Positions 12,184-12,726 of a DNA stretch of 12,726 nt are shown in pieces; within the stretch, counting starts at the first letter, position 1; each line of letters begins with the position of its first letter. The notes under the pieces are model-generated. The model worked only from the letters and a program-made list of their open reading frames with translations, did no database searches and was not told the origin of the DNA. A program made the position numbers and the translations under genes. The DNA comes from an uncultured Alistipes sp. GTDB lineage: Bacteria; Bacteroidota; Bacteroidia; Bacteroidales; Rikenellaceae. The stretch covers positions 1 through 12,726 of the forward strand of contig CAJGDL010000045.1 in the NCBI GenBank assembly GCA_904502075.1, written 5' to 3'.

Positions 12184-12726
12184 TTACAAATCGAAGAGCG
12201 AAGCACTCTTTTCGGGCTCTTTCGGGCTCTCAAACTCCTCCTTGAGCACCTCTTTGTGGCGTTCTCCGCTTGCTACGGCTACAATGGGGGCTTCGCGACG
12301 CAGGTAGGCCGGCACATCGTAGATCTGCTCGATCCCCTCGTAGCGATTCTCCTTCTTGCCCAACACGACAGGGTCGTCGGGTTGCTGCACGGGGGGGATC
12401 GTGGGCACAGCCTTCTTCTCGCCGATGGGTTTCAGGGGGCTTTCGGGTTGTGCAGCGGGGCGAGGAGCCACGGGCTGTCGGTGGAAGGTGGGCTGGGGGG
12501 CTACCTCGGCGTCGTCGAATCCGGTGACCACCACCACCAACTCGAGGGCCTTGCCCAACTGTTTCTTCTCGCTCGTACCCCAGATGATGTTGGCCGTATG
12601 TACCGAACCATCCTCCTGCTTGATGCTGGCATGTGCCTGAATGAAATTCAGAATCTCGATCACCTCCTGATAAATCAGGTTCTCGGCCTTATCCACCGAG
12701 ATATTGAGCAAGATATTCTTCGCACC
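12184..12726 (-). CDS. ftsZ: Cell division protein FtsZ, C-terminal part (5' end outside window)
   Basis: 180 residues continue in frame to the window edge. The visible part begins GAKNILLNISVDKAENL and includes the FtsZ C-terminal domain signatures EVIEILNFIQ, ANIIWGTSEKKQLG and LVVVVTGFDDAE. A disordered, proline- and glutamine-rich linker follows, then YEGIEQIYDVPAYLRR, the conserved peptide that binds FtsA and other partners. Another 36 residues, acidic and ending SASLFDL, lie beyond that peptide. FtsZ is the GTP-dependent tubulin-like scaffold of the division ring. The GTPase domain and start are outside the window. Co-transcription with gldE is suggested by the 23-nt gap and the lack of a terminator. 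Confidence 0.9.
   Translation of the reverse strand, partial: GAKNILLNISVDKAENLIYQEVIEILNFIQAHASIKQEDGSVHTANIIWGTSEKKQLGKALELVVVVTGFDDAEVAPQPTFHRQPVAPRPAAQPESPLKPIGEKKAVPTIPPVQQPDDPVVLGKKENRYEGIEQIYDVPAYLRREAPIVAVASGERHKEVLKEEFESPKEPEKSASLFDL

Overview
This window most likely comes from a gut-type Bacteroidota genome, probably Rikenellaceae/Alistipes-like. That is inferred from five things: promoters of the TTTG-N19-TAnnTTTG type, no convincing Shine-Dalgarno sites, a BACON-domain surface lipoprotein, a gldE homologue beside ftsZ, and high-GC coding DNA. All protein genes lie on the minus strand. The only plus-strand gene is the RNase P RNA.

Region 1 (about 6503 down to 1) is one compact operon. 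A promoter at 6473-6503, whose -7 box sits inside an 11-bp inverted repeat, precedes a Wzx-type polysaccharide flippase. Then come holB (DNA polymerase III delta'), folK (HPPK), a 763-residue lipoprotein made of five divergent repeats of an unrecognised domain, and an Ig-like (SbsA/Big_5 type) 'GGPKD' envelope protein cut off by the window start. Junctions are 3 nt, 0 nt, a 4-nt ATGA overlap and 6 nt, so co-transcription is almost certain. The operon mixes envelope and housekeeping functions.

Region 2 (6569-9167) is a single-gene unit. It holds an 807-residue, probably surface-exposed BACON lipoprotein with five Fn3-like segments, an acidic body and a strongly basic tail, followed by a hairpin. 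Its promoter matches the Bacteroides consensus exactly, with a 19-nt spacer, and nine of those 19 nt are an uninterrupted G9 tract. This is a candidate phase-variation switch.

Region 3 (9351-10205) holds rnpB on the plus strand and then about 530 bp without protein genes. It contains a 60-bp near-perfect second copy of the rnpB 3' end plus terminator, a CCCCC/GGGGG REP-like palindrome between the copies, a 226-bp composite element of two inverted, structurally parallel hairpin modules, and a strong 15-bp hairpin.

Region 4 (12726 down to 10263) is a second minus-strand cluster: the C-terminal part of ftsZ, gldE (CNNM/CBS/CorC-type membrane protein, apparent TTG start) and a Sfp-type 4'-phosphopantetheinyl transferase, spaced 23 and 11 nt. 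I see no tRNA, CRISPR array, transposase, integrase or restriction system.
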